Assembly (NCBI RefSeq): GCF_947495325.1
Contig: NZ_CANLYK010000001.1
Location: 1,612,001 to 1,676,000, forward strand
DNA length: 64,000 nucleotides
Source of the DNA: an uncultured Allomuricauda sp.
GTDB taxonomy: Bacteria > Bacteroidota > Bacteroidia > Flavobacteriales > Flavobacteriaceae
Reading direction: 5' to 3'
Shown: positions 45,465-54,783 of the stretch, in pieces
How the letters are laid out: every line of letters starts with the position of its first letter
Position numbering within the stretch: the stretch's first letter is position 1
The notes under the pieces: generated by a model
Database searches by the model: none
Told to the model about the DNA's origin: nothing
What the model saw: only the letters and a program-made list of their open reading frames with translations
Translations under genes and position numbers: made by a program

Positions 45465-46235
45465 TTAATTTCCAAACTCGGAAATAGCCTCCAACATTGA
45501 TTCATCTATCTCTCCTCCGTCCGAAATACCCATTTGATAGTCGTGTATGGCAGTGAACAAATCTTCCTCAAAAAGCAATTCATCATCCTTAGGTAAGAGC
45601 AAAAGACTGAACAATCCAAAACGGCGGTACAATTTCCGCGATGCTATTATTTTATCTTCCAAACGCTTTAATCGTTTTTGAACTATTATTTCAAATAAAG
45701 GTTCCAACTCTTCATTTTTCCATTCTTCAAAAAGTAATTTTAACTGCTCTTTGGCCCTTGGTCCTAAAACTTTTTTAAAATCTTCCAAGCTAAAATCTTC
45801 CAAAACGTCAATAACATCGTCCCTTCTGTCCTCCATTTCGGATATCACTTTTGATGCCTTATTCTGTTTTTTTCCAAAAAGAATATCAATCCATTGCTGT
45901 TCGGGCTTGTTTTGTTCGTAATGTATTTCTATTTCTTTTTTGTATGCTATTGTATAATCCAAAAAAGAAAGTTTAGAATTTCCTTCCAAAAAAGCAGTCA
46001 ATACATCCAAAGTTTTCTTTTGCGGGCGACCAGGTTTTTTTCCTTCCCATCCACTAATCAATTTTTCTCGGAGTTCAAAAGCTCTATCAATGGATCTTGG
46101 AACTACCATTTCATGGGTTTTGCTCTCTCTATCCGCAATTTCCTTAAAGTCCAAATCATATTCTTCTTCCTTGATTGTATCAATCAAGTAAATAAAACTA
46201 GGCAAGTGCACTTCAGTAAGTCTGGTGAATCCCAT
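45465..46235 (-). CDS. Protein of unknown function
   Basis: A 256-residue soluble, highly charged, mostly helical protein. An AT-hook-like 'KKPGRPQKK' occurs near residues 86-94, and acidic helices follow. It has no signal peptide or membrane segment. Its 3' end is 5 bases from the NACHT-GDPD gene (convergent). Its promoter region, shared with a divergent small lipoprotein gene, holds a pentamer tandem repeat. No family recognised. Confidence 0.7.
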   Translation of the reverse strand: MGFTRLTEVHLPSFIYLIDTIKEEEYDLDFKEIADRESKTHEMVVPRSIDRAFELREKLISGWEGKKPGRPQKKTLDVLTAFLEGNSKLSFLDYTIAYKKEIEIHYEQNKPEQQWIDILFGKKQNKASKVISEMEDRRDDVIDVLEDFSLEDFKKVLGPRAKEQLKLLFEEWKNEELEPLFEIIVQKRLKRLEDKIIASRKLYRRFGLFSLLLLPKDDELLFEEDLFTAIHDYQMGISDGGEIDESMLEAISEFGN

Positions 46236-46286
46236 GCCTTAAATGTAAAAAAAAGCTCGGCCATTTTTCTTTCGGAAATGGTTTTT

Positions 46287-46311
46287 ATGTCATGACATGT
46301 CATGTCATGTC
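46287..46311. repeat. Five tandem ATGTC pentamers
   Basis: ATGTC-ATGAC-ATGTC-ATGTC-ATGTC in the 133-base divergent promoter region. It contains the perfect palindrome TGACATGTCA. Could be an operator array or a slippage-prone repeat that alters promoter spacing. Confidence 0.7.
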
Positions 46312-46368
46312 AACATAAGTCACTGAAAAACAGGGTATTTAGATCTTATAATTCTAAAACAGTTTATT

Positions 46369-46515
46369 ATGAGAACTTTTATTTTAACACTTATTTTCGC
46401 CCTATCCCTTTGTTCAATTTCTTGCACCAAAGATGATGTAGCTGAGCAAGAAGAACAGATTACGCTTTTATCCACTGAGGGAAGTACTACCAGCCCAAAA
46501 GGAGGTAAAGACTAA
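46369..46515 (+). CDS. 48-residue lipoprotein
   Basis: A short frame that begins ATG-AGA-ACT and ends before its own strong terminator. The product has a full lipoprotein signal ('LIFALSLCSISC', Cys19) followed by a 29-residue tail 'TKDDVAEQEEQITLLS...' that ends 'SPKGGKD'. The clean signal, position between promoter and terminator, and location before a sensor-kinase gene support a real gene. It might be a small surface or signal peptide for that sensor; this is inference. Confidence 0.6.
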   Translation: MRTFILTLIFALSLCSISCTKDDVAEQEEQITLLSTEGSTTSPKGGKD

Positions 46516-46521
46516 TCTAAG

Positions 46522-46550
46522 AGAGCGCCATTGTATAATGGCGCTCTTTT
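46522..46550 (+). terminator. Intrinsic terminator of the 48-residue lipoprotein gene
   Basis: Stem AGAGCGCCATT/AATGGCGCTCT with a GTAT loop and T run. It isolates the small gene from the sensor-kinase gene that starts 25 bases later. Confidence 0.85.
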
Positions 46551-46574
46551 TATACTTTGCCAAAAAAAACAATA

Positions 46575-48503
46575 ATGCCGTCTAAAAACCTCCTATTTAC
46601 TCTTACGGTATTGATATTGGCAAGTTTTTGTGCTTGTCAAAACAAATCTTCAAAATTTGAGAAGACTCCAGAATATTCAGTATATAAAACTCAATATCAT
46701 TCTATTGACAGTATAAAGGACCAAGATGAGCTATCAAAAGTCATCATCTCTTTAGAAGGGAGTAAAATAGATTCGATTTTGTTAAAAGCTATTTGGAAAA
46801 AATCCGATTTATTCAGTGATCAAAACAGTTCAGATTCGGTCCTGAAATATGATAGATTATTGCTTAAAAAGGCAATGAACCTAAATAATCTTTTTTACAC
46901 GGCAATGGGAGAATCTTATCTAGCTTATGACTTTAGGGAACTGCAGCAATTCGATAGTGCTTTCTATTATTATCAGAAAGCTAAGAATAGTTATTTAAAA
47001 CTTTCGGATAGCACCCAGGCAGGAAAAAAACTTTTAGAAATGGGTAAGATACAGTACCGACAAAATGATTTTTATGGTTCTAAAGAATCCTTAACCGAAG
47101 CATTGCAGTTCCTCAGTGAAAAAAAGGATAGAGAGTACGTCATCTGGTGTTGGAACGAACTTGGAAACAATTATTCCAGTCTCAAAGATTTCAAAAATGC
47201 AGAAGAAAATTATAAAAGGGCAATAAAAGAAGAAAACAACAAATCTGACAAATTACTATATATCAATAATTTAGCTGTTCTATATTCAAAGAATAAGGAA
47301 TATTCCAAAGCAATCGAACTTTTGAGAAAGGCAATTGATTCAATACCAAATAATTTTAGTAAAAGTGAATATGCAAGGTTACTTCACAATAAGGCTGAAA
47401 ACGAATGGAGATTAAACTCTTCAGACGTTCTTGATACTTATTTGAATGTATTAAAAATTAGAAAGCAACATCATGATAAACGTGGATTACTTTCTAGTTA
47501 TGCCAGTTTGGCGGAATTCTATGAATCTTCAAACTTGGACTTAACGAAAAAATATATCGATACCTTGATAATTTTATCGAGAAAATTAAAAATACCCCGG
47601 GCGGAAACCGAGGCTCTACAGCTTTTAATGAGAATAGAACCTAATGAAATCAGCCATTTGGTTAGATATATTTCCCTAAAAGACAGTATGTATCTTCAAG
47701 AGTTGAAAGTCAAGAATCAATTTGCATTTTTAAAATACCAAGATCAAGAGGAAAAATCCCGTTTATTGACACTTGAGGCGGCAAACGCAAAGCAAGAAGC
47801 CCAATTGGCCCAGGAAGAGACCCAAAAAATACTTTTCCTTTCAACAAGTGCCCTATTGGTAATGGGGGGCATTTCCTTGTTTTTTCTATTGAAGCAAAGA
47901 CACAAAAAAGAAAAATTACAAGAGGTCTATAATACTGAAAAGCGCATAAGTCAACGCTTGCACGATGGTCTAGCCAACGATATTTTTAGTCTAATGACTA
48001 AAGTTGAAAATATAGAACAAATTGAAAACGACACGTTTTTAGATGGTCTTGAAACTATTTATGCCAGAACACGTGAAATTTCACATGAAAATAGTAATGT
48101 TAATACTGGAGAGCTTTTTTCAGGGGAATTAAAGAGTCTTATAAAAACCTTTCATAGCAATACTATCAATATAGTTACAAAAGGTTTGGAAGATATTGAA
48201 TGGGCAAGTTTAAATGAGCAAAAATGTGTGGTCCTACATAGAACGCTAAAGGAGCTTTTGGTCAATATGAAAAAACACAGCAAAGCCAGTTTGGTAGGGT
48301 TACACTTTTCATCAAATAATAAAATAATAAAAATTGACTATAAAGATAATGGTGTCGGTTTCCCAACAGATATAAAATACGGACTTGGATTACGAAATGT
48401 GGTTTCCCGTATTCGAAGTTGTGGCGGTACTTTTAATTTTACCCAGAAATCAGGAACAGGTGTTTCAATTGAGATTTCCCTTCCTAACAAATCTGGCATA
48501 TAA
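46575..48503 (+). CDS. TPR-containing sensor histidine kinase
   Basis: A 642-residue membrane kinase. An N-terminal signal/lipoprotein-like segment (...LASFCAC) precedes a periplasmic TPR array (residues ~35-400). A membrane helix 'LSTSALLVMGGISLFFLLK' lies near 420-440, then a cytoplasmic HisKA_3-like dimerisation helix with phospho-acceptor His463 in 'RLHDGLAND', and a HATPase with 'KDNGVGFP' and 'GLGLRNVVSRI'. This tetratricopeptide-kinase type is frequent in Flavobacteriia. Start set at MPSKNLLF. Its stop codon touches the response-regulator ATG, so the two are coupled. Confidence 0.9.
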   Translation: MPSKNLLFTLTVLILASFCACQNKSSKFEKTPEYSVYKTQYHSIDSIKDQDELSKVIISLEGSKIDSILLKAIWKKSDLFSDQNSSDSVLKYDRLLLKKAMNLNNLFYTAMGESYLAYDFRELQQFDSAFYYYQKAKNSYLKLSDSTQAGKKLLEMGKIQYRQNDFYGSKESLTEALQFLSEKKDREYVIWCWNELGNNYSSLKDFKNAEENYKRAIKEENNKSDKLLYINNLAVLYSKNKEYSKAIELLRKAIDSIPNNFSKSEYARLLHNKAENEWRLNSSDVLDTYLNVLKIRKQHHDKRGLLSSYASLAEFYESSNLDLTKKYIDTLIILSRKLKIPRAETEALQLLMRIEPNEISHLVRYISLKDSMYLQELKVKNQFAFLKYQDQEEKSRLLTLEAANAKQEAQLAQEETQKILFLSTSALLVMGGISLFFLLKQRHKKEKLQEVYNTEKRISQRLHDGLANDIFSLMTKVENIEQIENDTFLDGLETIYARTREISHENSNVNTGELFSGELKSLIKTFHSNTINIVTKGLEDIEWASLNEQKCVVLHRTLKELLVNMKKHSKASLVGLHFSSNNKIIKIDYKDNGVGFPTDIKYGLGLRNVVSRIRSCGGTFNFTQKSGTGVSIEISLPNKSGI

Positions 48504-49172
48504 ATGTTCAAAAAGGTTTTAGTTGTTGAAGATTTGGACAGCATAGGCTATGGTATAGCCGTCATGCTAAAACAAGAACTGGATGTAGGCGAAGTTGTAC
48601 TTTCCCAGTATTGCGGCGATGCCTATCTCAAATTTATGAAATCAGTTAAAGAGCAAAATACTTTTGATCTGCTTATTACTGATTTGTCGTTCAATGAAGA
48701 TTATAGAGAGGACAAAATTGGAAACGGAAAACAACTGATAAAAAAAATAAGGGCTTTGGGTTACGATATCCCTATTATTGTCTGCTCCGTGGAAGAAAAG
48801 TCAGCCGCTGTAAAAAAACTGTTTCAAGACCAGACAATCTCTGGTTATGTAGTAAAAGGAAGAAACGGGTTAAAAAATTTAATGCATGCAGTTCAATCGG
48901 TCCACACTGGGAACACTTATCTGTCTCCCCAGCTGTCCAATGCCATAAAACAAAAAGAGGTCTTCGAGGTGGAAGATTATGATGTAAGACTATTGTCCCA
49001 TTTGTCAAATGGACTCACCCAAGATGAAATAGCAAGATATTTTCACCAAAAAGGCATATCACCAAGTAGTCTAAGCTCCATCGAAAAAAGATTAAATCGA
49101 TTAAAAGATGAGCTTAGGGCCAAGAACACCATTCAGTTAGTGGCCAATGCCAAGGATTTAGGATTAATCTGA
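48504..49172 (+). CDS. Response regulator with LuxR/NarL-like C-terminal HTH
   Basis: A 222-residue response regulator. The receiver domain 'KVLVVEDLDSIGYGIAVML' has phospho-acceptor Asp60 in 'LLITDLSF' and conserved Lys near 118 in 'YVVKG'. The C-terminal HTH, 'DVRLLSHLSNGLTQDEIARYF', is NarL-like, but the second helix region ('GISPSSLSSIEKRLNRLKDEL') differs from the standard LuxR signature. It begins immediately after the kinase stop. Likely activator of the CCGTAAGG promoters downstream. Confidence 0.9.
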   Translation: MFKKVLVVEDLDSIGYGIAVMLKQELDVGEVVLSQYCGDAYLKFMKSVKEQNTFDLLITDLSFNEDYREDKIGNGKQLIKKIRALGYDIPIIVCSVEEKSAAVKKLFQDQTISGYVVKGRNGLKNLMHAVQSVHTGNTYLSPQLSNAIKQKEVFEVEDYDVRLLSHLSNGLTQDEIARYFHQKGISPSSLSSIEKRLNRLKDELRAKNTIQLVANAKDLGLI

Positions 49173-49238
49173 CAACTTAAATCTCCGTTAAACGATCTTT
49201 TTAGCACTTAGCCGAATTTAAATTTTATCTGTTTTAGT

Positions 49239-49256
49239 TTACGGATTCCCGTAAGG
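49239..49256 (+). promoter_or_regulatory. Activator-site candidate 1 (TTACGG-ATTC-CCGTAAGG)
   Basis: Perfect inverted repeat TTACGG/CCGTAA with a 4-base spacer. Its CCGTAAGG half starts exactly 27 bases before the -7 box TAGGTTTG at 49276. The same arrangement occurs at 58317 and 59395. It covers the place of a -33 box, as expected for an activator. Confidence 0.75.
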
Positions 49257-49275
49257 GTAACTTAAGTATGGATGC

Positions 49276-49283
49276 TAGGTTTG
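49276..49283 (+). promoter_or_regulatory. -7 box TAGGTTTG of the nine-gene envelope operon
   Basis: Exact TAnnTTTG match; transcription would begin near 49289-49291, leaving a roughly 83-base leader before the GTG at 49373. Confidence 0.7.
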
Positions 49284-49372
49284 TTTTAGCAAGTCATTCT
49301 GTTTGTGTACAGGTTTCATCAAATGAAATCATTTGGCAAAAAATGGCTTTCAAAACCAAACCGACATAACCT

Positions 49373-50191
49373 GTGAAAATTCATAAAAACACATTCCAGA
49401 TTCTCTTCTTTATTGTGCTTTGGTCAATCCAATCACGCTCACAGTCAGAGCAACCTTATGGCACTCAAGCCCAACTAGGTTCAAATAACAATATTGTTGA
49501 TTGCGGACACTTATTGGACGGGCCTTCTTATTATATAAAACAATTAGAGAACAAATCTTTGGACAATATGTTCTCCCTAACCCAAGAACAGAAACAACAA
49601 ATCGGTAAATCCAATTACAAAGAGATTCTAAAAAAACATAAGCTACTCAATGAATTTCCAAATAAGTCAAGTGTTCTCCAAACTTTTGCGAATGTCAAAA
49701 AGGTGGCCAATAGCACTACAGCATTCAAGCTACATATAATAGACTCTAAAGATATCAATGCATTTACCATGATTGGTGGGCATATATACCTTACAACAGG
49801 CTTACTTTCCTATGTAGATTCGATGGATGAACTTGCCTTTATCTTAGGCCATGAAATAGGGCATCATGAAAAACTTCACTTAGAAAGAAAAGTTAAAAAA
49901 ATAATGGCAACATCAACTTTTTTTGGTGCAACCGGTGTTGAGGAATTTACAAGAATAGCCATTGATCTAAACAACAAATTTTCCGCTCCTTTTGATCAAA
50001 TAAATGAGTATGAAGCAGATGAATACGGCTTTGAACTTGCTAAAGAAACTGGATATGATGTAAACAGATTTGCTGATTTTTTCAAAAAACTGGAAAAGAA
50101 CGAGAAAAGGTCAATACTCGCAAAGCTTAACTCTACCCATCCTTTTTCAAGCGATAGAAGGAAATGCGTAGAAAATTATATTGCCAATTAG
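49373..50191 (+). CDS. M48-family metalloprotease
   Basis: A 272-residue secreted zinc protease with a GTG start and a signal peptide ('ILFFIVLWSIQSRS'). The zinc site 'HEIGHHE' lies at residues 160-166, with the third ligand in 'NEYEADEYGFELA', and 'GGHIYLTTGLLSYVDSMDELAFILG' is typical of the BepA/YfgC-like M48 group. It probably degrades misfolded envelope proteins or processes a product of this operon. First gene of the nine-gene unit; the ABC gene starts 7 bases later. Confidence 0.92.
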   Translation: MKIHKNTFQILFFIVLWSIQSRSQSEQPYGTQAQLGSNNNIVDCGHLLDGPSYYIKQLENKSLDNMFSLTQEQKQQIGKSNYKEILKKHKLLNEFPNKSSVLQTFANVKKVANSTTAFKLHIIDSKDINAFTMIGGHIYLTTGLLSYVDSMDELAFILGHEIGHHEKLHLERKVKKIMATSTFFGATGVEEFTRIAIDLNNKFSAPFDQINEYEADEYGFELAKETGYDVNRFADFFKKLEKNEKRSILAKLNSTHPFSSDRRKCVENYIAN

Positions 50192-50198
50192 AACCAAT

Positions 50199-51959
50199 AT
50201 GAAAGAAAAGGATTTATCCATTCAAGCGATTGGGATAACTAAAAAATATCCAAAAAATAAGATTGGGCTACAACCAATGTCGTTGGAAATAAAACCCAAA
50301 AGTTTTGTTGCCTTGATGGGACCTTCTGGTTGTGGAAAATCCACTCTGCTCAAATGTTTGAATGGCGATAATCCTGCAACTTCTGGAGAGGTATATATTA
50401 ACGGTCTGTCACTAATAGATAATTACGACCAGATCAAAAAAAGTATAGGCTATGTTCCTCAAGATGATATTATCCATAGGGAGCTAAGTGTTTACAAAAC
50501 GCTTTTTTATGCCGCTAAACTTCGATTACCAGATGGCACTTCAAAAGAGGAAATTGAAAAGCGTATCAATAAAGTCTTGAAAAGCTTAAAACTAAATCAA
50601 CACGATCAAGGTAATCAAGAAGGGCAAAAGGACATTAAACACAAAAAGGTAAAAGAATTATCGGGTGGCCAAAGAAAGAGAATTTCAATTGCTGTTGAGT
50701 TATTGACAGAACCCTCCATCCTGTTTTTAGACGAACCTACTTCTCCCTTGGATCCCGAGACCATTGATAGTTTTCTTAAAAGTTTAAGGGATTTAGCAAA
50801 AGAAGGTACTTCCATTGTTATGGTAACCCACAAACCTGAAGATCTTAATTATGTTGATGAAGTGGTTTTTTTAGGTGTAAAGGGGCACTTGGTCTATAAA
50901 GGGCTTCCTCATAAAATCACAGAACATTTCAATGCGGACAGCATTATTGAAGTGTATAGCAAAATGAGTGATTTAGATGAGGTTGTAAAAAGTTACCTCC
51001 CGCCCAAAGAAGGTTCACGTTCTACGGACATGAGTCAAAAATGGAACAAAAGCAGGCCTGACTCCAGTTTTCAACAGCTGTATTGGCTAGCAAAAAGATA
51101 TTTGAATATAAAGCTTAACGATTATAGTAATCTTGTATTGCTGTTACTGCAGCCAATAATCATTGGTGGGCTGGTAAGTCTTGTTTTCAGCGAATTTCGA
51201 ATTGGAGTCATTTTTTTGACCGCCATTTCGGCCATTTGGTTTGGTGTCAGCAATTCAGCCAAGGAAATTGTTAGTGAACTACCAATTTATAAGAGGGAAC
51301 GAATGTTCAATTTGAACATCAACACATATATTATTTCAAAGTTGCTTATACTTTCCCTGATTGCTTTGATACAAGTAGTTGTATTCGTTGCGATTATTTA
51401 TTTGAATTTTAAGATCAATGCAATTGCGGAGTTTCCTGAAACCTATTTAAGACCATTTTGGGAAAGCGTTGGTTTCCTTTTTATGATTTCTTGTTCAGCT
51501 ACCTTAATTGGTTTGTTTCTGTCATCTTATTTCAGCACTACCGAAAAAGTCATGACCGTAGTACCTATTACGCTGATGCCACAGATAATGTTGGCAGGTG
51601 TAATGACAAAATTAGATACCCGCTTTATTGAAATTTTAAGTTTTTTCACTTTGGGCAGATGGGGCACTGAAGGATTCGCACGATTACAGGATACCTATTT
51701 TGAGAACAATTCTATTGAAACTGAAAGTGTTCTCACTCCTGAATTCAATCCAGATGGTTATCACAAAAACGATTGCAAATGTGAAGCTGCAAGTGCCTTG
51801 GACCAACTTGGGCTTTATGATGACAGCCTTATTGACAAAGGCATACTAATCGGGAAAGCCTTTAACAATATAACCGCCAACACATTGGCAATATTGATGC
51901 TAAGTTTTATCATGTATCTACTGATTTTTATTTCACTAAGTAAAAAAGATAGTATATGA
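50199..51959 (+). CDS. ABC transporter, fused ATPase and ABC2 membrane domain (ABCG-like)
   Basis: A 586-residue half-transporter with the ATPase first and the membrane domain second, as in ABCG proteins. Walker A 'GPSGCGKST', signature 'LSGGQRKRISIA', Walker B 'ILFLDEPTSPLD', H-loop 'VTHK'. The membrane part (~290-586) has six helices with 'GVSNSAKEIVSELPIYKRER', a typical ABC2/ABCG coupling motif. Start placed at MKEKDLS, 7 bases after the protease; an 11-base overlap start is less likely. Exports an unknown substrate. Confidence 0.92.
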   Translation: MKEKDLSIQAIGITKKYPKNKIGLQPMSLEIKPKSFVALMGPSGCGKSTLLKCLNGDNPATSGEVYINGLSLIDNYDQIKKSIGYVPQDDIIHRELSVYKTLFYAAKLRLPDGTSKEEIEKRINKVLKSLKLNQHDQGNQEGQKDIKHKKVKELSGGQRKRISIAVELLTEPSILFLDEPTSPLDPETIDSFLKSLRDLAKEGTSIVMVTHKPEDLNYVDEVVFLGVKGHLVYKGLPHKITEHFNADSIIEVYSKMSDLDEVVKSYLPPKEGSRSTDMSQKWNKSRPDSSFQQLYWLAKRYLNIKLNDYSNLVLLLLQPIIIGGLVSLVFSEFRIGVIFLTAISAIWFGVSNSAKEIVSELPIYKRERMFNLNINTYIISKLLILSLIALIQVVVFVAIIYLNFKINAIAEFPETYLRPFWESVGFLFMISCSATLIGLFLSSYFSTTEKVMTVVPITLMPQIMLAGVMTKLDTRFIEILSFFTLGRWGTEGFARLQDTYFENNSIETESVLTPEFNPDGYHKNDCKCEAASALDQLGLYDDSLIDKGILIGKAFNNITANTLAILMLSFIMYLLIFISLSKKDSI

Positions 51960-52948
51960 AAAATTCTGTCTACTACATTTTCACTTATGTTCTTTTTTTC
52001 CATTCCTGTGGTGTTGCTGAGCCAATTTTCATTTCCAATAGCAACCTACAATTTAAGGAAGTAAATGATTCTGATTTCCTTTTCACCATTGATGCCAATA
52101 TTTACAATCCAACCGGGTTCAAATATCAGTTGAAAGAACTTTACTTTGATATTAAATATGATGCGGAAAAAGTTGGGAGTGGAAAATTAACTGTTCCCCA
52201 ACATATAAATGCTAAGGATACTACAGCACTTCCTTTTCATTGTAACCTTAATCTTTCGCAGCTACAGAAAAAACATAAACAAATTTTATCTCAAGAAACC
52301 TCCAATTTCCTTTTTACCGGAGAGGCATTTGCAGTACACCCATTAAAAAAAATAAGAAAGGGGTTAGAAATAAAAATTCCATACGATGCCAAAAGTTTCA
52401 TCACAGATAATATACTGAGGCAAGATTTGGTATTGAACCAAATGGAAATTGAAAAAATCAATCCTTTCACTTGGAGCAACCCTATTAAATCAAGTTTTCG
52501 GCTTACAATTCAGATCCATAACGAACAACCCTTCGATTTTAAAATTAAGCAGGTTCAACTCTCGCTAAAGTCCAAACAAACAGATAAGGTTGTTTTAAAC
52601 GGTGTGCTGGATACCATTATCGATGCCCCAAGCCATGGAACAATCAAAGTTCCTCTTAACATTGAATCGAACAATTTGAGTCTACTACAGAACCTCGGCA
52701 GCTTTTTCTTAGGCAAAGACAACACTAAATATATCGGTTCCGGATTCGTGGTCATAGACATAGAAGGTTTTGATTTCCAAATTCCATTTATCAAAGAATT
52801 TAATCCCGTAATGAACTCTTTTGGAAACAAAGAGGTAAGCCCAATCAGTGATAGCGGCAAATATGGACTTTGTCATTTAATGAATAAGTCATTGAACCCA
52901 TACAGACAGGTACATAACTATATCATTAAACCAACCAACAAATTCTAA
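51956..52948 (+). CDS. LEA14-like (WHy) lipoprotein
   Basis: A 330-residue lipoprotein (Cys18 in 'LFFHSC') overlapping the ABC gene by 4 bases (ATGA). The mature part has two LEA type 2/WHy-like beta domains: 'FLFTIDANIYNPTGFKYQLKELYFDIKYDAEKVGSG' and 'FRLTIQIHNEQPFDFKIKQVQLSLKS'. Such domains bind or shield other proteins at the envelope. Role in this operon unknown. Confidence 0.8.
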   Translation: MKNSVYYIFTYVLFFHSCGVAEPIFISNSNLQFKEVNDSDFLFTIDANIYNPTGFKYQLKELYFDIKYDAEKVGSGKLTVPQHINAKDTTALPFHCNLNLSQLQKKHKQILSQETSNFLFTGEAFAVHPLKKIRKGLEIKIPYDAKSFITDNILRQDLVLNQMEIEKINPFTWSNPIKSSFRLTIQIHNEQPFDFKIKQVQLSLKSKQTDKVVLNGVLDTIIDAPSHGTIKVPLNIESNNLSLLQNLGSFFLGKDNTKYIGSGFVVIDIEGFDFQIPFIKEFNPVMNSFGNKEVSPISDSGKYGLCHLMNKSLNPYRQVHNYIIKPTNKF

Positions 52949-52949
52949 A

Positions 52950-53885
52950 ATGAAATCCAAAAGAAAAAGAAAAAAAAGATTACCTATTCTCATTTTATCA
53001 AGTGCTATGCTGGTGTTGATCGGGGGTTACTTTTATTTTTCTATTACCAATAGCGTGGAAGCGCTTGCTCTAGCACGAGAAGGTGAAAATTGGGGCTTTA
53101 TTGATAAAGATGGTGAGGAAATCATCCCCTTTAAATATGAAATGGCCTGGAAAATGTCGGAAGGTTTGGCTTTGGTAAAAAAATATGGAAAGTGGGGGTT
53201 CATAGATAAAAATGACAATGTCAAGATACCAATGATTTACGAGGACGCCCAACCATTCTCTGACAGTTTAGCAGCAGCAAAATTAAATGGAAAATGGGGC
53301 TTTATTGACCACAACGCAAATATGGTCATCGACGCAGCATATGAGGAAGCCATATCATTTTCAGAAGATTTGGCTCCTGTGAAAAAAGGAAACAAATGGG
53401 GTTTCATAAACAAAATAGGAGAAGAAATTATCCCCTTTAAATATTCCAGCGCCTATCTCTTCTCCGAAAAATTAGCTCCCGTAGGTATCAAAGGGCTTGA
53501 AGGTTTTATCAATAAAGATAATGTGATGGTCATTCCTCCACATTTTGATTTTGTATTGTCATTTGCAGAAGGACTGGCACCAGTGAACAAAGATGGAAAA
53601 TGGGGTTTTATTGCAAAAAACGGCAAAACCATTGTTGAACCCAAGTACGAACAAACATGGGGTTTTTCTGAAGATCTGGCTCCCGTTAAAATTGATGGGA
53701 AATGGGGTTTTATCAATAGAAAAGGTGAAGAGGTAATCGAGCCAATATACGAAGATGCATTTGTTTTTTTGAACGGTCTGGCTCCCGTAAAAGTAAATGG
53801 GCAACAAGGGTTTATCAATAAAGAGCAAGAAATCATCATAAAATTCAAATACGATTATGTCGATGCATTTTATGATATCGACTAA
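52950..53885 (+). CDS. Membrane-anchored WG-repeat protein
   Basis: A 311-residue protein starting one base after the previous stop. A basic N terminus (KSKRKRKKR) and one membrane helix (~11-31) are followed by eight WG repeats of about 34 residues with the core 'WGFID..G..IIP.KYE.A..FSE.LAPVK..GK'. These beta repeats form a rod or propeller outside the inner membrane. Binding partner unknown. Confidence 0.93.
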   Translation: MKSKRKRKKRLPILILSSAMLVLIGGYFYFSITNSVEALALAREGENWGFIDKDGEEIIPFKYEMAWKMSEGLALVKKYGKWGFIDKNDNVKIPMIYEDAQPFSDSLAAAKLNGKWGFIDHNANMVIDAAYEEAISFSEDLAPVKKGNKWGFINKIGEEIIPFKYSSAYLFSEKLAPVGIKGLEGFINKDNVMVIPPHFDFVLSFAEGLAPVNKDGKWGFIAKNGKTIVEPKYEQTWGFSEDLAPVKIDGKWGFINRKGEEVIEPIYEDAFVFLNGLAPVKVNGQQGFINKEQEIIIKFKYDYVDAFYDID

Positions 53886-53915
53886 AAATTAAAATGCCAC
53901 AACCAATTAACACAA

Positions 53916-54782
53916 ATGAAGATTATGAAAATGAAAAAGGGCTTATTTATCGTTCTACTTATTTCCTCAGCAATTTATGGCCAGGAAGAGACCATAGGTC
54001 TACAGTCCATCAAATCCGTTGACCCATCTGAAAACTACATTGAAGCCGAGCTGATTTCACAAAAAGTGAAAGAGGTCTTGGTAAATTCAAGGAACTACAA
54101 GGTCTTGGACAGGGAAAGTCTGGGCATTGTGCTTACCGAACAAGAAATACAGAAACAGATTACCTCCATAAATGCAAAAGTTGTTGAACAAGGCAGAATA
54201 GCTGGGGCAAAAAACGTAATTGGTGGGAAACTAACCAATGTTGAGTACAAAAAAGCCCTAAGCCTACTTAAAAAATCAAAGCTTGAAGGGCAATCGTTAC
54301 AAAGAGCCATATTTAGTTTTTCAATTGACATTATTGATGCTGAAACTTCCCAAACCTTGGAAACCAAAACCTTTAAGGTAGGTACGTTAAACACAAAATC
54401 TTTGGGTGGGCTTACCGAGCAAGAGGCTTTTTTAAATGCATTGAATCCTTTGACAAAAGATTTGGAAAAATTTCTGAACAAGTTTGTTGCCAAACCCATT
54501 GCAATTCTTTCCATAGAAGAAGAAAAAGGTGGTGCAGCCAAAAAAGTCTTGATCAATACAGGTGAAACCAATGGGGCTAAAAAGAACGATAAAATAAGTA
54601 TCTATGAATTATCTATGGTCAACATTGGGGATAAGCAGACCCAACGGGAAAAATGGGTTGCAGATATTAAAATCGATGCTACTGAGGGAGAAGAATTGTC
54701 CACAGCTGTGGTTGTAAAAGGTGGGGAAGAGCTTTTGGACAAGTTTAATTCCAAGGCAAAACTAATCTGTAAATCCAAATAA
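53916..54782 (+). CDS. CsgG/LpoB-like secreted protein, copy 1
   Basis: A 288-residue protein with signal peptide ('GLFIVLLISSAIYGQ'). The domain resembles CsgG/LpoB/TolB-like folds: 'AELISQKVKEVLVNSRNYKVLDRESLGIVLTEQE', 'AKNVIGGKLTNVEYKK' and 'RAIFSFSIDIIDAETSQTLETKTF'. It lacks the lipobox and the pore-forming loops of true CsgG, so it is more likely an LpoB-type envelope regulator. A second copy ends the operon at 57232. Exact ATG uncertain (three within nine codons). Confidence 0.8.
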   Translation: MKIMKMKKGLFIVLLISSAIYGQEETIGLQSIKSVDPSENYIEAELISQKVKEVLVNSRNYKVLDRESLGIVLTEQEIQKQITSINAKVVEQGRIAGAKNVIGGKLTNVEYKKALSLLKKSKLEGQSLQRAIFSFSIDIIDAETSQTLETKTFKVGTLNTKSLGGLTEQEAFLNALNPLTKDLEKFLNKFVAKPIAILSIEEEKGGAAKKVLINTGETNGAKKNDKISIYELSMVNIGDKQTQREKWVADIKIDATEGEELSTAVVVKGGEELLDKFNSKAKLICKSK

Positions 54783-54783
54783 C

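Noticed and set aside
46236-46368. CCGTAAGG-type activator site upstream of the 48-residue lipoprotein gene
   Set aside because: No such sequence or TAGGTTTG box is present; the small gene must be controlled differently.
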